Source: CALCKU01 sp964571595
Lineage (GTDB): Bacteria > Pseudomonadota > Alphaproteobacteria > Caulobacterales > Maricaulaceae
Direction of reading: 5' to 3'
NCBI GenBank assembly: GCA_964571595.1
Contig: CAZNCJ010000001.1
Location: 62,001-126,000 of the forward strand
Length of the DNA stretch: 64,000 nucleotides
Positions within the stretch are counted from its first letter, which is position 1. Every line of letters begins with the position of its first letter. The position numbers were made by a program, and so were the translations under genes. The notes under the pieces are model-generated. The model worked only from the letters and a program-made list of their open reading frames with translations. It did not search any database and was not told the DNA's origin. Of this stretch, positions 27,801 through 36,423 are shown in pieces.

Positions 27801-28628
27801 TTACTGGGTTTTGGCGTTTTGCCAATGGGCTTCCATCTCCTCGAGATCCATATCTGATACTGACCTGCCTGCGCTTTTGGCCTGTTCCTCGATATATTGA
27901 AAGCGCCGCGTAAATTTTCGGTTTGTCCGTCTTAGAGCTGTTTCCGGGTTGATTTTTAATTTACGCGCAAGGTTTGTAACCGAGAATAGCAAATCTCCGA
28001 TTTCGTCTTCAATATTGGCTTTATTTTGCGCTGAGATAGCTTCTTTAACCTCTTCAAATTCCTCGGAAATTTTATCAGTTACGCCTGTCAGATCAGGCCA
28101 GTCAAAACCAGATCTTGCCGCGCGTTTTTGCAGTTTTTCAGCCCGCAATAAGGCAGGTAAATTCACGGCAACATCGTCAAGCAGGCTGGGTATATGCCCG
28201 CCCTCTATGGCACGCTCTTTTTTCTTAATCCTTTCAGCCGCCTTTATATCTTCCCAATTCGGCCTGTCTGCCGAAGGTGCGTTTTCCGTTTGGGCAAATA
28301 TATGCGGATGGCGGTTCACCATTTTTTCTATGAGATGTTCACAAACATCATCGAGATTAAAAGCGCCTATTTCTTCCGCCATTTTCGAGTGAAAAAGAAT
28401 TTGGAATAATAAGTCCCCAAGCTCGTCTTTCAAATCCGCCATATCTTTGCGGATTATGGCATCCTCAACTTCATAGGCCTCCTCTATTGTATAGGGGGCT
28501 ATAGTTTCAAAGCTCTGCACACTATCCCAAGGACAGCCCGTTTCTGGGTCACGCAGACGCTCCATCAAGGTTTTTATACGCTGGTAGACCGTGCCAGTTT
28601 CCAATCCAAGTTTTGCGGGTTTTGTCAC
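27801..28628 (-). CDS. mazG: Nucleoside triphosphate pyrophosphohydrolase MazG
   Basis: 275 residues with two MazG repeats, each having the EEAYEV / DELGDLL (first) and EEFEEVKEAI / DEIGDLLFSV (second) metal-binding helices; the C-terminal repeat is usually the active one. It hydrolyses aberrant NTPs. Start is GTG 28628, which overlaps the ccmD stop by 4 nt (GTGA), so it is translationally linked to the ccm genes. Confidence 0.94.
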   Translation of the reverse strand: MTKPAKLGLETGTVYQRIKTLMERLRDPETGCPWDSVQSFETIAPYTIEEAYEVEDAIIRKDMADLKDELGDLLFQILFHSKMAEEIGAFNLDDVCEHLIEKMVNRHPHIFAQTENAPSADRPNWEDIKAAERIKKKERAIEGGHIPSLLDDVAVNLPALLRAEKLQKRAARSGFDWPDLTGVTDKISEEFEEVKEAISAQNKANIEDEIGDLLFSVTNLARKLKINPETALRRTNRKFTRRFQYIEEQAKSAGRSVSDMDLEEMEAHWQNAKTQ

Positions 28629-28732
28629 GGCTTATAGCCTCTAAAAGCCGCAATGATCAGCGCCAGTAAAACAATAGCGCTTAAGCCGTAAGCCGTGAGA
28701 ATATGAAAACTATAAGTACCGAAGTCGAACAT
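28625..28732 (-). CDS. ccmD: Heme exporter protein CcmD (35 residues)
   Basis: A tiny frame reading MFDFGTYSFHILTAYG, then a hydrophobic helix (LSAIVLLALIIAAF) and a basic end, which fits CcmD: a short N terminus, one transmembrane helix and a charged C terminus. Its ATG overlaps the ccmC stop (TAATG at 28732-28736 on the minus strand) and its TGA overlaps the mazG GTG start. CcmD helps release holo-CcmE from CcmABC. Position after ccmC and the size make the assignment firm despite the short length. Confidence 0.88.
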   Translation of the reverse strand: MFDFGTYSFHILTAYGLSAIVLLALIIAAFRGYKP

Positions 28733-29472
28733 TATAACGTCTCTATATGTGGATTAGCCTTAGGTAAGCTCGGGGTCTTATTGGCTTTTTCAGTCTCTAT
28801 AGTATTGACGATATAGCGTAAGGAGAGCCACGCAAACAAAGTGGAATAGGCAAGTGTCATGAGGCCGAGCGGCCATAGAAACTCATTTGGGAGGCCGGGA
28901 GCGCCGAAATTTGAAATAGAGGCGGGTTGGTGCAGTGTATTCCACCATTCAACTGAGAACTTGATGATAGGAATATTGATAAATCCGACCATGGCTAGAA
29001 TACTGGCGAAACGGTTCGCTTTCTTACGGTCTTCAACGACATTGGCAATGCTGAGATAGGCCAGATATATGAAAAACAGGAAGAGTACCGAGGTCATGCG
29101 TCCGTCCCATTCCCACCAAGTGCCCCAGCTGGCCTTACCCCATAGCGAGCCAGTCACAAGACATAAAAATGTAAAAGCCAGCCCCGGTAGAGCAAATGCC
29201 CGCGCGCTAATATCAGCTAAAGGGTGACGCCAGACAAAGCTAACGAAACTGGCAACTGTCAGTGCTGTATAAGCCATGAGAGCACACCATGCGGCGGGGA
29301 CATGGACATACATAATCCGAACGCTTTCACCTTGTTGATAATCCGGAGGCGATGCGAGAAGGGACTGCCACAGGCCCAGAGCGAAAGTGATAAGCGCTAT
29401 AAGGCCGAAAATAGGCGTAGCGATACGTGCAAATCGCAGAAACCTGACGGGATTGGCGAGATAATTTAACAT
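28732..29472 (-). CDS. ccmC: Heme exporter subunit CcmC
   Basis: 246-residue inner-membrane protein with six helices and the tryptophan-rich heme-handling motif WGTWWEWDGRMTS, flanked by conserved histidines (VHVPAAW and a later His). It loads heme onto CcmE during cytochrome c maturation. Lies between ccmB (25 nt upstream) and ccmD. Confidence 0.95.
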   Translation of the reverse strand: MLNYLANPVRFLRFARIATPIFGLIALITFALGLWQSLLASPPDYQQGESVRIMYVHVPAAWCALMAYTALTVASFVSFVWRHPLADISARAFALPGLAFTFLCLVTGSLWGKASWGTWWEWDGRMTSVLFLFFIYLAYLSIANVVEDRKKANRFASILAMVGFINIPIIKFSVEWWNTLHQPASISNFGAPGLPNEFLWPLGLMTLAYSTLFAWLSLRYIVNTIETEKANKTPSLPKANPHIETL

Positions 29473-29497
29473 GTGTTACTCATAAAATTCATCATAT

Positions 29498-30151
29498 CTA
29501 CTCATAGGTCGTCTTTAAAGCTGCACTTGCTGCGGGCAAGCCTATTGCGAGTGCGATCAAACTTAACCCAGCCAGTGCTTTAAAGGGCGTGGCTAAAAGC
29601 CCGTCCGTGACAAAGCTGGCGGGTGCGCTTACCCCGAATATGAAGACGGGTACTAAAAAGGGCATTGTTATGAGAAAAATCAGAAAGCCGCCACTGCCTC
29701 TAGCTACAGTCAGTGCGCTTGCAAAAACCCCGTAAATGGAGATTGCGGGTAGGGCGATTAAAAGCGAGGCCATCAAGCCTGTGATTAATTGCGTGTCTAT
29801 GCCTAACATTATCGCAGAAATGGGAATGACGATGAATATGGGTAGGAGGGCTATAATCGCAAAGCTCAGGGTTTTGCTAATGACGATGCCGAGCATGTTT
29901 TGTGTAAACAGATATAATTGCGCGAGACTTCCGTCTGTATAATCGCCTGTAAAAATATGGTGAAAAGATAAGAGCGCGCTGAGTAAAAATGCTAGCCATA
30001 TAAGCGCAGGGGCCAAGGTTGTTAATGTCTGGCCCGTACCAATGGCAATGACGCATAGGCTCAAAAACAAGATAAAAAATATCATACCCAACAGCCAATC
30101 ACTGCCGGATCGAAACGCTAATTTGATATCTCTTAGGATGATGGCCGACAT
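29498..30151 (-). CDS. ccmB: Heme exporter subunit CcmB
   Basis: 217-residue membrane subunit of the CcmAB ABC transporter with about six hydrophobic helices and the conserved YTDGSLAQL loop in the cytoplasmic region after the second helix. Its start overlaps the ccmA stop (TAATG), so subunits are made in step. Works with CcmA to release holo-CcmE. Confidence 0.94.
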   Translation of the reverse strand: MSAIILRDIKLAFRSGSDWLLGMIFFILFLSLCVIAIGTGQTLTTLAPALIWLAFLLSALLSFHHIFTGDYTDGSLAQLYLFTQNMLGIVISKTLSFAIIALLPIFIVIPISAIMLGIDTQLITGLMASLLIALPAISIYGVFASALTVARGSGGFLIFLITMPFLVPVFIFGVSAPASFVTDGLLATPFKALAGLSLIALAIGLPAASAALKTTYE

Positions 30152-30831
30152 TAAGCGGCGCCTTCTAAATCTTGGCGATCTTGATTGTTCTGGGCCGCGC
30201 TCAGTGTCAGAACACGTGTATCGTGTGATAATTTTTCTAGGTGTTTATGAGAGGCAATCAGAGCACAGCCACCTTGCTTAACATGGGTTTTGATCAAATT
30301 ATGGACTATATCCCGACCCGTCTCGTCTATATTGGAAAGAGGTTCATCCATAATCCATATGGGTTTTTGGCTTACCAAAAGACGGGTCAAGGCGAGGCGA
30401 CGTTGTTGACCGCGTGATAAGTGGCCGGCCCGCATATTGTTTTTTCCTGATAAGTCCAGACGCGATAAAATATTGTCAATCGAGCCTTTATAACCGGAGA
30501 GCTGCATCCAGAAATTCAATATTTCCTCAACCGTGAGAAGGGCTTTTAAACTGTTTTGATGGCCCTGAAATGCAATGAGTTCTGCTGAATGTTTCGGGCC
30601 ATCTGCATCTCGCCAGATCACTTGACCCTTATGCGGTCGCGCCAGACCAGCGGCCACGCGCAAAAGCGTTGTTTTCCCAATTCCGTTTGGGCCTTGTATC
30701 CACAGGATTTGACCAGTATCTAGGTTGAAGGCAAGGTCTTGGAATAGAACAGATTGTCCGCGAATGACGCTGAGTTCGGTGACACTCAGAGAACTTTTAG
30801 GCCGAGGCGTATTTGTCAAATTATCAGCCAA
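30151..30831 (-). CDS. ccmA: Heme exporter ATPase CcmA
   Basis: 226-residue ABC ATPase: Walker A GPNGIGKTT, signature LSRGQQRRLALTRLL and Walker B WIMDEPLSNID. First gene of the leftward ccmABCD-mazG run; the promoter must lie in the 131-nt region shared with divergent ccmE. Confidence 0.95.
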   Translation of the reverse strand: MADNLTNTPRPKSSLSVTELSVIRGQSVLFQDLAFNLDTGQILWIQGPNGIGKTTLLRVAAGLARPHKGQVIWRDADGPKHSAELIAFQGHQNSLKALLTVEEILNFWMQLSGYKGSIDNILSRLDLSGKNNMRAGHLSRGQQRRLALTRLLVSQKPIWIMDEPLSNIDETGRDIVHNLIKTHVKQGGCALIASHKHLEKLSHDTRVLTLSAAQNNQDRQDLEGAA

Positions 30832-30962
30832 TATACTCCACGTCCTTTATGCTAAATTCGAGTATAGTCTCAAACCCAAGGTGACATATCTTTTATTTTG
30901 AGTAATAATACGCGTCAAAGCGTCACCTATAATAAAGCGGATATACAATTATATTTTAATGA

Positions 30963-31412
30963 ATGCGACCCCCACACCAAAATAAACGCTTAAAACTGAT
31001 CGGAATTTCAGCACTTGCCCTCATTGCTGGTGTGAGCCTGCTATTAACGGCTTTGCGCGAGAACACGCAGTTCTTCATTGATCCTAGTGTTGTTATCGCA
31101 GTTGGATTTGTGTCCAAGTCTGAACAATTGACTATTGGCGGATTGGTTCAAGAGGGGTCCGTTATTCAAGGTAAGGGCTTATTGGTCTCTTTTCGTCTGC
31201 ATGATTTTGAAGATGCGCCAAAGGATTATGCCGCAAAAGGTGATAATATAAATCATGGCCACGCATTGCCTGTGCAATTTGATGGTATTTTACCCTCCTT
31301 GTTTCGCGAAGGCCAAGGTATTGTGGTAACGGGCGCATTGCATGAGAACGGTGTTTTTGTGGCTGACGAGGTTCTGGCGAAACATGACGAAAATTACCGG
31401 CCAAAGACATAA
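30963..31412 (+). CDS. ccmE: Cytochrome c maturation heme chaperone CcmE
   Basis: 149-residue periplasmic heme chaperone with an N-terminal membrane anchor (about 11-30), OB-like barrel with IGGLVQEGSV and LFREGQGIVVTG, and the heme-binding His141 followed by Tyr145 (HDENY). Between FRLHD and FDGILP it carries roughly 15 more residues than usual CcmE proteins, including HGH. Encoded alone, divergent from ccmABCD; ccmF, ccmG and ccmH are not in the window. Confidence 0.93.
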   Translation: MRPPHQNKRLKLIGISALALIAGVSLLLTALRENTQFFIDPSVVIAVGFVSKSEQLTIGGLVQEGSVIQGKGLLVSFRLHDFEDAPKDYAAKGDNINHGHALPVQFDGILPSLFREGQGIVVTGALHENGVFVADEVLAKHDENYRPKT

Positions 31413-31481
31413 TATGGATGTTGTCGGCACGTAACCGGAATACATAAGCTTAAAGCAATTTATTTTGGATTTATTTTATAC

Positions 31482-31540
31482 GATGGATGACCTTGTCGAT
31501 GTGGGGCAACAAGACCATCCATCTAGCTATCGAGATAGCT
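31482..31540. repeat. Hairpin-forming inverted repeats
   Basis: Arms GATGGATGACCTTGT (31482-31496) and ACAAGACCATCCATC (31509-31523) pair with two mismatches across a 12-nt loop. Immediately after, AGCTATC-GA-GATAGCT (31525-31540) is a second, perfect short stem. They could be a ccmE-end structure, a leader RNA of the crt operon or an operator. No T-run follows, so a simple intrinsic terminator is unlikely. Confidence 0.4.
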
Positions 31541-31644
31541 GGGGGTATTATGCACATTACAGGATTATGTGGGAGAAATTTGTAACGCCAAAACCCCTTA
31601 AACTGTTAAATTACTTCATATTTTTCGTACTTTTAGCTCTATAA
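31483..31644 (+). CDS. Possible 53-residue small protein upstream of crtY
   Basis: ATG at 31483 opens 53 codons to TAA at 31642. The product begins MDDLVDVGQQDHPSS, has an aromatic middle (SWGYYAHYRIMWEKF) and ends in a hydrophobic stretch (LLNYFIFFVLLAL), which could be a membrane helix. No ribosome site is obvious and the 5' half doubles as inverted repeats, so this may be chance or a degraded gene. Confidence 0.25.
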   Translation: MDDLVDVGQQDHPSSYRDSWGYYAHYRIMWEKFVTPKPLKLLNYFIFFVLLAL

Positions 31645-31901
31645 GTTGAACGGATGGAGGGGCTGCATTTTAGGGTTGTGTTACAGTTTGAGCAGTTTTG
31701 AAAATATCTGAATTTCGAATCATAATAACCACGCATATAGTGCTTGTAATTTGAGTTTTGTTTCGCACGTTATACGCGCTTAATATAGGCGTCTACCCGC
31801 ATGGATAAATGTGTAAAAAGAGTGCAAATTCATTGGCTTTTAGAGACATATTTGCTTAGGTGATAGGCAAGTGGCCGTTAGAGGTGTAAGGCAATTTAAG
31901 C

Positions 31902-33086
31902 GTGATGAAACAGGATAAAATCTTAGATGCTGACATGATCATTGTCGGGGCGGGTTTGTCTGGGCTTTTAACGGCATGGCGGAGCTTGGATATTGATCCC
32001 GATAGAAGCATAATCCTCATTGACGGCGCCGCAGATATTGCGGGAGACCATACATGGTCATTTAACCTAACAGATGTTGCACCGGATTTGCGAGACTGGA
32101 TAAAACCCTTCATAGCCTCGCAATGGGACGATTATGAAGTGAAATTTCCAAGCCGCAAAAGACGTTTGGATATTGCTTATTGTACAGGCAATAGTGAAAG
32201 CCTGAAGCGGTGCGTTCAGCCCCATATTGAGAGCGGGCGGCTCAAATTGCGCTTAAATAGCCGCGTTGATAAAACCGCGTCAACTCATGTGGTTTTAGAG
32301 AGCGGAGAAAAGTTGACGGCTAAACATGTCTTGGATGCAAGTGGTTTTATACCTAATGATCAGGTTGTGCTGGGATATCAAAAATTTGTAGGGCGTACAA
32401 TCAAGACAAAAACCCCGCACGGTGTGACGCGCCCCATTATAATGGATGCGACTGTAGCGCAAAAAGGGGGCTACCGTTTTGTGTACTGCCTGCCATTTTC
32501 CGAAACAGAATTATTGGTAGAAGATACATATTATACAGACGGGCCCGACTTATCTGAAAATGAAGTCCACAGCCGAATTGAAGATTATATCCGAGATAAT
32601 TTACAACTCAGTGATCATAAGCTCATCCGCTCTGAAAAAGGCGTCTTGCCGATAACGCTCGCCAGCGCGCAAGCGATCAGGCCGCCTCGCGCGATTGGTA
32701 TTCGCGGCGGGTTTTATCATGCTGTCACGGGCTATAGTTTTCCGGATGCCTTAAGGACGGCAAATATCATAGCCCATGACCCGTCTGCTGATATTTCCAA
32801 ATTGCAAGACGGGCATTACAAATCGGAGCGATTTTTTCGTTTGCTAAACCGTATGTTATTTCGTGCCTCTAAACCCGAACAACGCTATAAGGTTTTACAG
32901 CGCTTTTACGGACTGCCAGAGCCACTTATTGCAAGATTTTACGCAGGAAGTTTAACATGGCGAGATAAGTTGCGTATATTAACAGGCAAACCGCCTGTGC
33001 TTGTGACAAAGGCGCTCTATAATTTTAGTGAAAAAGCCTTTATGAAACGGGAAAGACAAAGAGATTCCCACTCACTTGATAATTAG
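31902..33086 (+). CDS. crtY: Lycopene beta-cyclase CrtY
   Basis: 394 residues. FAD-type dinucleotide motif IIVGAGLSGLLTAWR at the N terminus, then the CrtY hallmarks GDHTWSFN, YQKFVGR, VEDTYY and GYSFPDALRTA. It cyclises both ends of lycopene to beta-carotene. Start is GTG 31902 or ATG 31905; the difference is one residue. First gene of crtY-crtI-DUF1993-crtB; crtI follows after 21 nt. Confidence 0.95.
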   Translation: MMKQDKILDADMIIVGAGLSGLLTAWRSLDIDPDRSIILIDGAADIAGDHTWSFNLTDVAPDLRDWIKPFIASQWDDYEVKFPSRKRRLDIAYCTGNSESLKRCVQPHIESGRLKLRLNSRVDKTASTHVVLESGEKLTAKHVLDASGFIPNDQVVLGYQKFVGRTIKTKTPHGVTRPIIMDATVAQKGGYRFVYCLPFSETELLVEDTYYTDGPDLSENEVHSRIEDYIRDNLQLSDHKLIRSEKGVLPITLASAQAIRPPRAIGIRGGFYHAVTGYSFPDALRTANIIAHDPSADISKLQDGHYKSERFFRLLNRMLFRASKPEQRYKVLQRFYGLPEPLIARFYAGSLTWRDKLRILTGKPPVLVTKALYNFSEKAFMKRERQRDSHSLDN

Positions 33087-33107
33087 TCTGAAAGTAAATC
33101 AAAACGC

Positions 33108-34685
33108 ATGCCTGAAACGATTCAAAAAAACTCACCGGAAACGACCAATAAAATGCGTCCAACGGCCATTGTTGTCGGGGCAGGATTTGGCGGTATTGCG
33201 CTGGCTATTCGCTTGCAAGCTATGGGGTTCCAAACCACATTATTGGATAATCGCGACAAACCCGGCGGGCGAGCTTATGTCTATGAGATAGACGGATATA
33301 AATTTGACGGCGGGCCGACGGTTATTACTGACCCGGATTGTATAGAAGAATTGTTTCATCTTACGGGCCGTAAGATGAAAGACTATGTGAAATTGCTGCC
33401 CGTTGATCCGTTCTATAGATTGCAATGGGAAGACGGAGAGGTTCTGGATTATAATAATGATCAGGACTTCCTTGAAGCTCAAATCGCCAAGCGCAATCCG
33501 GATGATGTGGAAGGTTACCGGAAATTTCTTGCCTATTCCCAAGAGCTTTACCGCGAGGGTTATGAAAAGCTTGGCACGACCGCCTTTTTGAAAATGAGTC
33601 AGATGTTTGCTGCCGCCCCGCAGCTTATTCGTTTGCGCGCAGACCGCAGCGTCTATCAGCAAGTGGCCAAATATGTAAAAGATGAAAAAACGCGCCAGCT
33701 CTTATCTTTTCAATCTCTTCTTGTGGGCGGCAATCCATTTGCCACAAGTTCGATTTATGCCTTGATACATGCCCTAGAGCGCAAAGGTGGTGTGTGGTTT
33801 GCCAAAGGCGGAACAGGGGCGCTTGTGGCTGGCATGGTCAGCCTGTTTAAAGATATTGGCGGGGAGTTACGCCTAAATGCTGAGGTCACGGATATTCACA
33901 CAGAAGGTGACCGCGTAACGGGTGTGAGCTGCGAAGATGGCTGGTCACAGCAAGCCGACCTTGTCGCCTCTAATGCGGATGTGGTGCATACCTATTCAAA
34001 ACTATTGCGTGGACATAAGCGCGGCGAGCAATACGGTAAATCATTGAAAAAGAAACGTCATTCTATGTCGTTATTTGTGATTTATTTTGGACTGAAAAAA
34101 CCAACGCCAGAACATCTTAAGCATCACATTATTTTATTCGGACCACGTTATAAGGAATTAATCGCAGAAATTTTTGGTAAGGGCGGAAAGCTCTCTGATG
34201 ATTTCTCGCTTTACATGCATGCGCCCTGCGTCACGGATAGCTCCATGGCACCGAAAGGAAAGTCCTCTTATTATGTGCTCGCACCAGTGCCGCATCTGGG
34301 GCATGCTGATCTGGACTGGGATGAAATCGGGCCCGCTTATACGCAGAAAATTCTGGATTACCTCGAACAGCATGCCATTCCGGGGCTGAATGAAAATCTT
34401 GAAGTCCTGCACACACTTACTCCATTTGGCTTTCGGGATATTATGAACTCCCATCTCGGGAGCGCGTTTTCGGTTGAGCCAATTTTGACGCAATCTGCTT
34501 GGTTTAGGCCGCATAACCGTGATGATGTGATCGGCAATATGTATATAACGGGCGCGGGGACGCATCCCGGAGCCGGTGTGCCGGGTGTCATCGGCGCGGC
34601 GAAAGCAACGGCGGGTGTCATTGAAGGTGATTTTGACGGGGTTTTATCAGGATTGGGCCCAGAACTCTGGCCTCGTAATAGCTAG
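33108..34685 (+). CDS. crtI: Phytoene desaturase CrtI
   Basis: 525-residue FAD enzyme converting phytoene to lycopene in four desaturations. N-terminal Rossmann motif VVGAGFGGIALAIRLQ, PGGRAYVYE, and the C-terminal bacterial-type desaturase signature GAGTHPGAGVPGVIGAAK. Second gene of the rightward carotenoid operon; GGAGG precedes the next gene, DUF1993, 18 nt later. Confidence 0.96.
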   Translation: MPETIQKNSPETTNKMRPTAIVVGAGFGGIALAIRLQAMGFQTTLLDNRDKPGGRAYVYEIDGYKFDGGPTVITDPDCIEELFHLTGRKMKDYVKLLPVDPFYRLQWEDGEVLDYNNDQDFLEAQIAKRNPDDVEGYRKFLAYSQELYREGYEKLGTTAFLKMSQMFAAAPQLIRLRADRSVYQQVAKYVKDEKTRQLLSFQSLLVGGNPFATSSIYALIHALERKGGVWFAKGGTGALVAGMVSLFKDIGGELRLNAEVTDIHTEGDRVTGVSCEDGWSQQADLVASNADVVHTYSKLLRGHKRGEQYGKSLKKKRHSMSLFVIYFGLKKPTPEHLKHHIILFGPRYKELIAEIFGKGGKLSDDFSLYMHAPCVTDSSMAPKGKSSYYVLAPVPHLGHADLDWDEIGPAYTQKILDYLEQHAIPGLNENLEVLHTLTPFGFRDIMNSHLGSAFSVEPILTQSAWFRPHNRDDVIGNMYITGAGTHPGAGVPGVIGAAKATAGVIEGDFDGVLSGLGPELWPRNS

Positions 34686-34703
34686 CTTATAATAGGAGGA
34701 AAT

Positions 34704-35219
34704 ATGTCTGCACTTTCCATGTCGACGGCCGTAAGTGTTATTCCAAGAATTTTGGATAATCTTGAACACATTTTGCGCAAAGGTGAAGCCAATGCGAGTG
34801 AGCGGGGTATTGATGCGGAAGTGTTTCTAAATGCACGTCTCGCGCCCGATATGCATCCACTTTACAAGCAGGTGATCATGGTCTGTGATATGTCCAAAAT
34901 GACGCCGTACCGGATTACGGGACAAACTCCGCCTGTTTATGATGAGAGCGAAAGAACATTTGAGGAGCTATACACGCTCATCGAAAAGGCCAAAACGGAT
35001 ATTGCCAAAATTGGCCCAGACGCACTTGATGGGCAGGAAGATTATGAGTTTAATGTAAAGCTCGGGCCTATGGGCGATGTGCCTTTTACAGGCAGTGCTT
35101 ATCTATCCTCTTTCATTCTTCCAAATCTCTATTTCCATGCGACCACGACCTATAATATCCTCAGACAAAACGGCGTACCGCTAGGCAAATTTGACTTCTT
35201 CGGAGGAACGAAACCCTGA
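34704..35219 (+). CDS. DUF1993 domain protein in the carotenoid operon
   Basis: 171 residues matching the DUF1993 pattern: an N-terminal helix with VIPRILDNLEHILRKGE, NARLAPDMHPLYKQV, and C-terminal FHATTTYNILRQNGVPLGK-type DinB-like helical bundle. The conserved histidines of DinB-like metal sites may be those in DMHPLY and YFHATT. The start ATG (34704) follows the strong site AGGAGG. It sits between crtI and crtB on the same strand and ends one base before the crtB ATG, implying co-translation. Role in pigment synthesis is unknown. Confidence 0.9.
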   Translation: MSALSMSTAVSVIPRILDNLEHILRKGEANASERGIDAEVFLNARLAPDMHPLYKQVIMVCDMSKMTPYRITGQTPPVYDESERTFEELYTLIEKAKTDIAKIGPDALDGQEDYEFNVKLGPMGDVPFTGSAYLSSFILPNLYFHATTTYNILRQNGVPLGKFDFFGGTKP

Positions 35220-35220
35220 T

Positions 35221-36144
35221 ATGGACGACGTTACCGCGCATGGGCATGCCTCTATAAAAAAGGGCAGTAAGAGCTTCGCGCTGGCCTCGCGCGTTCTCCC
35301 GCCCGAGCTACGCGATGATGCGAGCATGCTCTATGCGTGGTGTCGCTATTGCGATGATGTTATTGATGGCCAAGAAATGGGCCACGGCCAGATTGCAGAC
35401 TATAAGACGGGGCAAAGCGAACGCCTCGCTGGTTTACGCCAGCAGACCGAAGATGTGCTGGCTGGCAAAGCTACAGATAACCCCGTCTTTGCAGGGTTGG
35501 CACGCGTTGTCACTGCCCATGATATAAATCACAAACACGCTTTTGAACTGCTCAAAGGTTTTGAGATGGACGCTCAAGAACGTATCTATAAAACCGTCGA
35601 TGATATTCTGGATTATTCTTACCATGTGGCAGGTGTTGTCGGGGTGATGATGGCCAATATTATGGGCGCGCGTAAAGCCTCGACCTTGGACCGTGCCAGC
35701 GACCTTGGCCTTGCTTTCCAGCTTACCAATATTGCGCGCGATGTGATTGACGATGCCAAAGCAGACCGGGTTTTTGTCCCGCAAGACTTACTCAGCGCGG
35801 CGGGTGCACCGATAAAGGCTTCCAATATGTTAGAGCCGCAAACATGGCCCGCCTTGCATAAGGCCGCCTGTGCCCAGCTTGATATTGCGGAAGGCTATTA
35901 TGACAGCGCCAAGGTCGGTATTGGCGAACTACCCTTTCGGTGTGCTTGGGCAATTAGCGCGGCGCTTAGTGTGTACCGCGAGATCGGGGAGACTTTACGC
36001 GAAAGAGGGCCTGAGGCGTGGAAGGCACGTGTGAGCGCGTCGAATGGTCGGAAAATGGCCTTGGCTCTGGGCGCGATTGGGCCTGCCTTGTCGCGAAAGT
36101 CAGTCGTCGCCACCCCACGGAACGGCTTTTACGAACGGCCCTAG
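35221..36144 (+). CDS. crtB: Phytoene synthase CrtB
   Basis: 307 residues. Prenyl-transferase motifs: YAWCRYCDDVIDG (first Asp-rich) and the squalene/phytoene synthase signature QLTNIARDVIDDAKADRVFVP. It condenses two geranylgeranyl diphosphates to phytoene. The frame is open to TTG 35191, but ATG 35221 just after the DUF1993 stop is the better start, with GGAGG 14 nt upstream. The 3' end overlaps a convergent small membrane protein by 4 nt. Confidence 0.95.
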   Translation: MDDVTAHGHASIKKGSKSFALASRVLPPELRDDASMLYAWCRYCDDVIDGQEMGHGQIADYKTGQSERLAGLRQQTEDVLAGKATDNPVFAGLARVVTAHDINHKHAFELLKGFEMDAQERIYKTVDDILDYSYHVAGVVGVMMANIMGARKASTLDRASDLGLAFQLTNIARDVIDDAKADRVFVPQDLLSAAGAPIKASNMLEPQTWPALHKAACAQLDIAEGYYDSAKVGIGELPFRCAWAISAALSVYREIGETLRERGPEAWKARVSASNGRKMALALGAIGPALSRKSVVATPRNGFYERP

Positions 36145-36422
36145 ATATGCTGACGTCTCGACCACCAAAATAATACAGCTAAAATGGGGACGTCAAATAT
36201 AGTACGGTAAAGTGACCTAATTAGACTTTCGGAAATCATACCTGCAACTAGCTGTGGATCGCCTTGACCTGTTTCTTTCAATTCTAAAAATATGGGAGTG
36301 AGGATAATTAGGAAAATCGAAAAAATATAAATCATTATCACTATTGGAAAAGTAATTCGCTTCTTCTTAAGCTTTAAAAAATAGAAAACTGCGAAGGTTA
36401 TAATGAGTGGTAGCCAATCCAT
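36141..36422 (-). CDS. Hypothetical small membrane protein after crtZ
   Basis: 93 residues, very hydrophobic: LPLIITFAVFYFL, a basic loop LKKKR, then IVIMIYIFSIFLIILTPIF, and a third weaker segment near the end (VPILAVLFWW). It starts one base after the crtZ stop in the same direction, so it ends the leftward carotenoid operon. Its base composition is more AT-rich than its neighbours. No family recognised; it resembles no known carotenoid enzyme. Confidence 0.65.
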   Translation of the reverse strand: MDWLPLIITFAVFYFLKLKKKRITFPIVIMIYIFSIFLIILTPIFLELKETGQGDPQLVAGMISESLIRSLYRTIFDVPILAVLFWWSRRQHI

Positions 36423-36423
36423 A

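Larger units (their letters stand above)
31413..31901. other. 489-nt AT-rich intergenic region upstream of crtY
   Basis: No confident gene. It holds an imperfect hairpin (31482-31523), a short perfect stem (31525-31540) and a possible 53-codon ORF. It must also contain the promoter of the crtY operon. I found no convincing terminator for ccmE or regulator site for crtY. Confidence 0.5.

Noticed and set aside
30879..30928. Inverted repeat AGGTGAC ... GTCACCT between ccmA and ccmE
   Set aside because: The arms are 36 nt apart with no second copy elsewhere in the window, so it is weak evidence for an operator.
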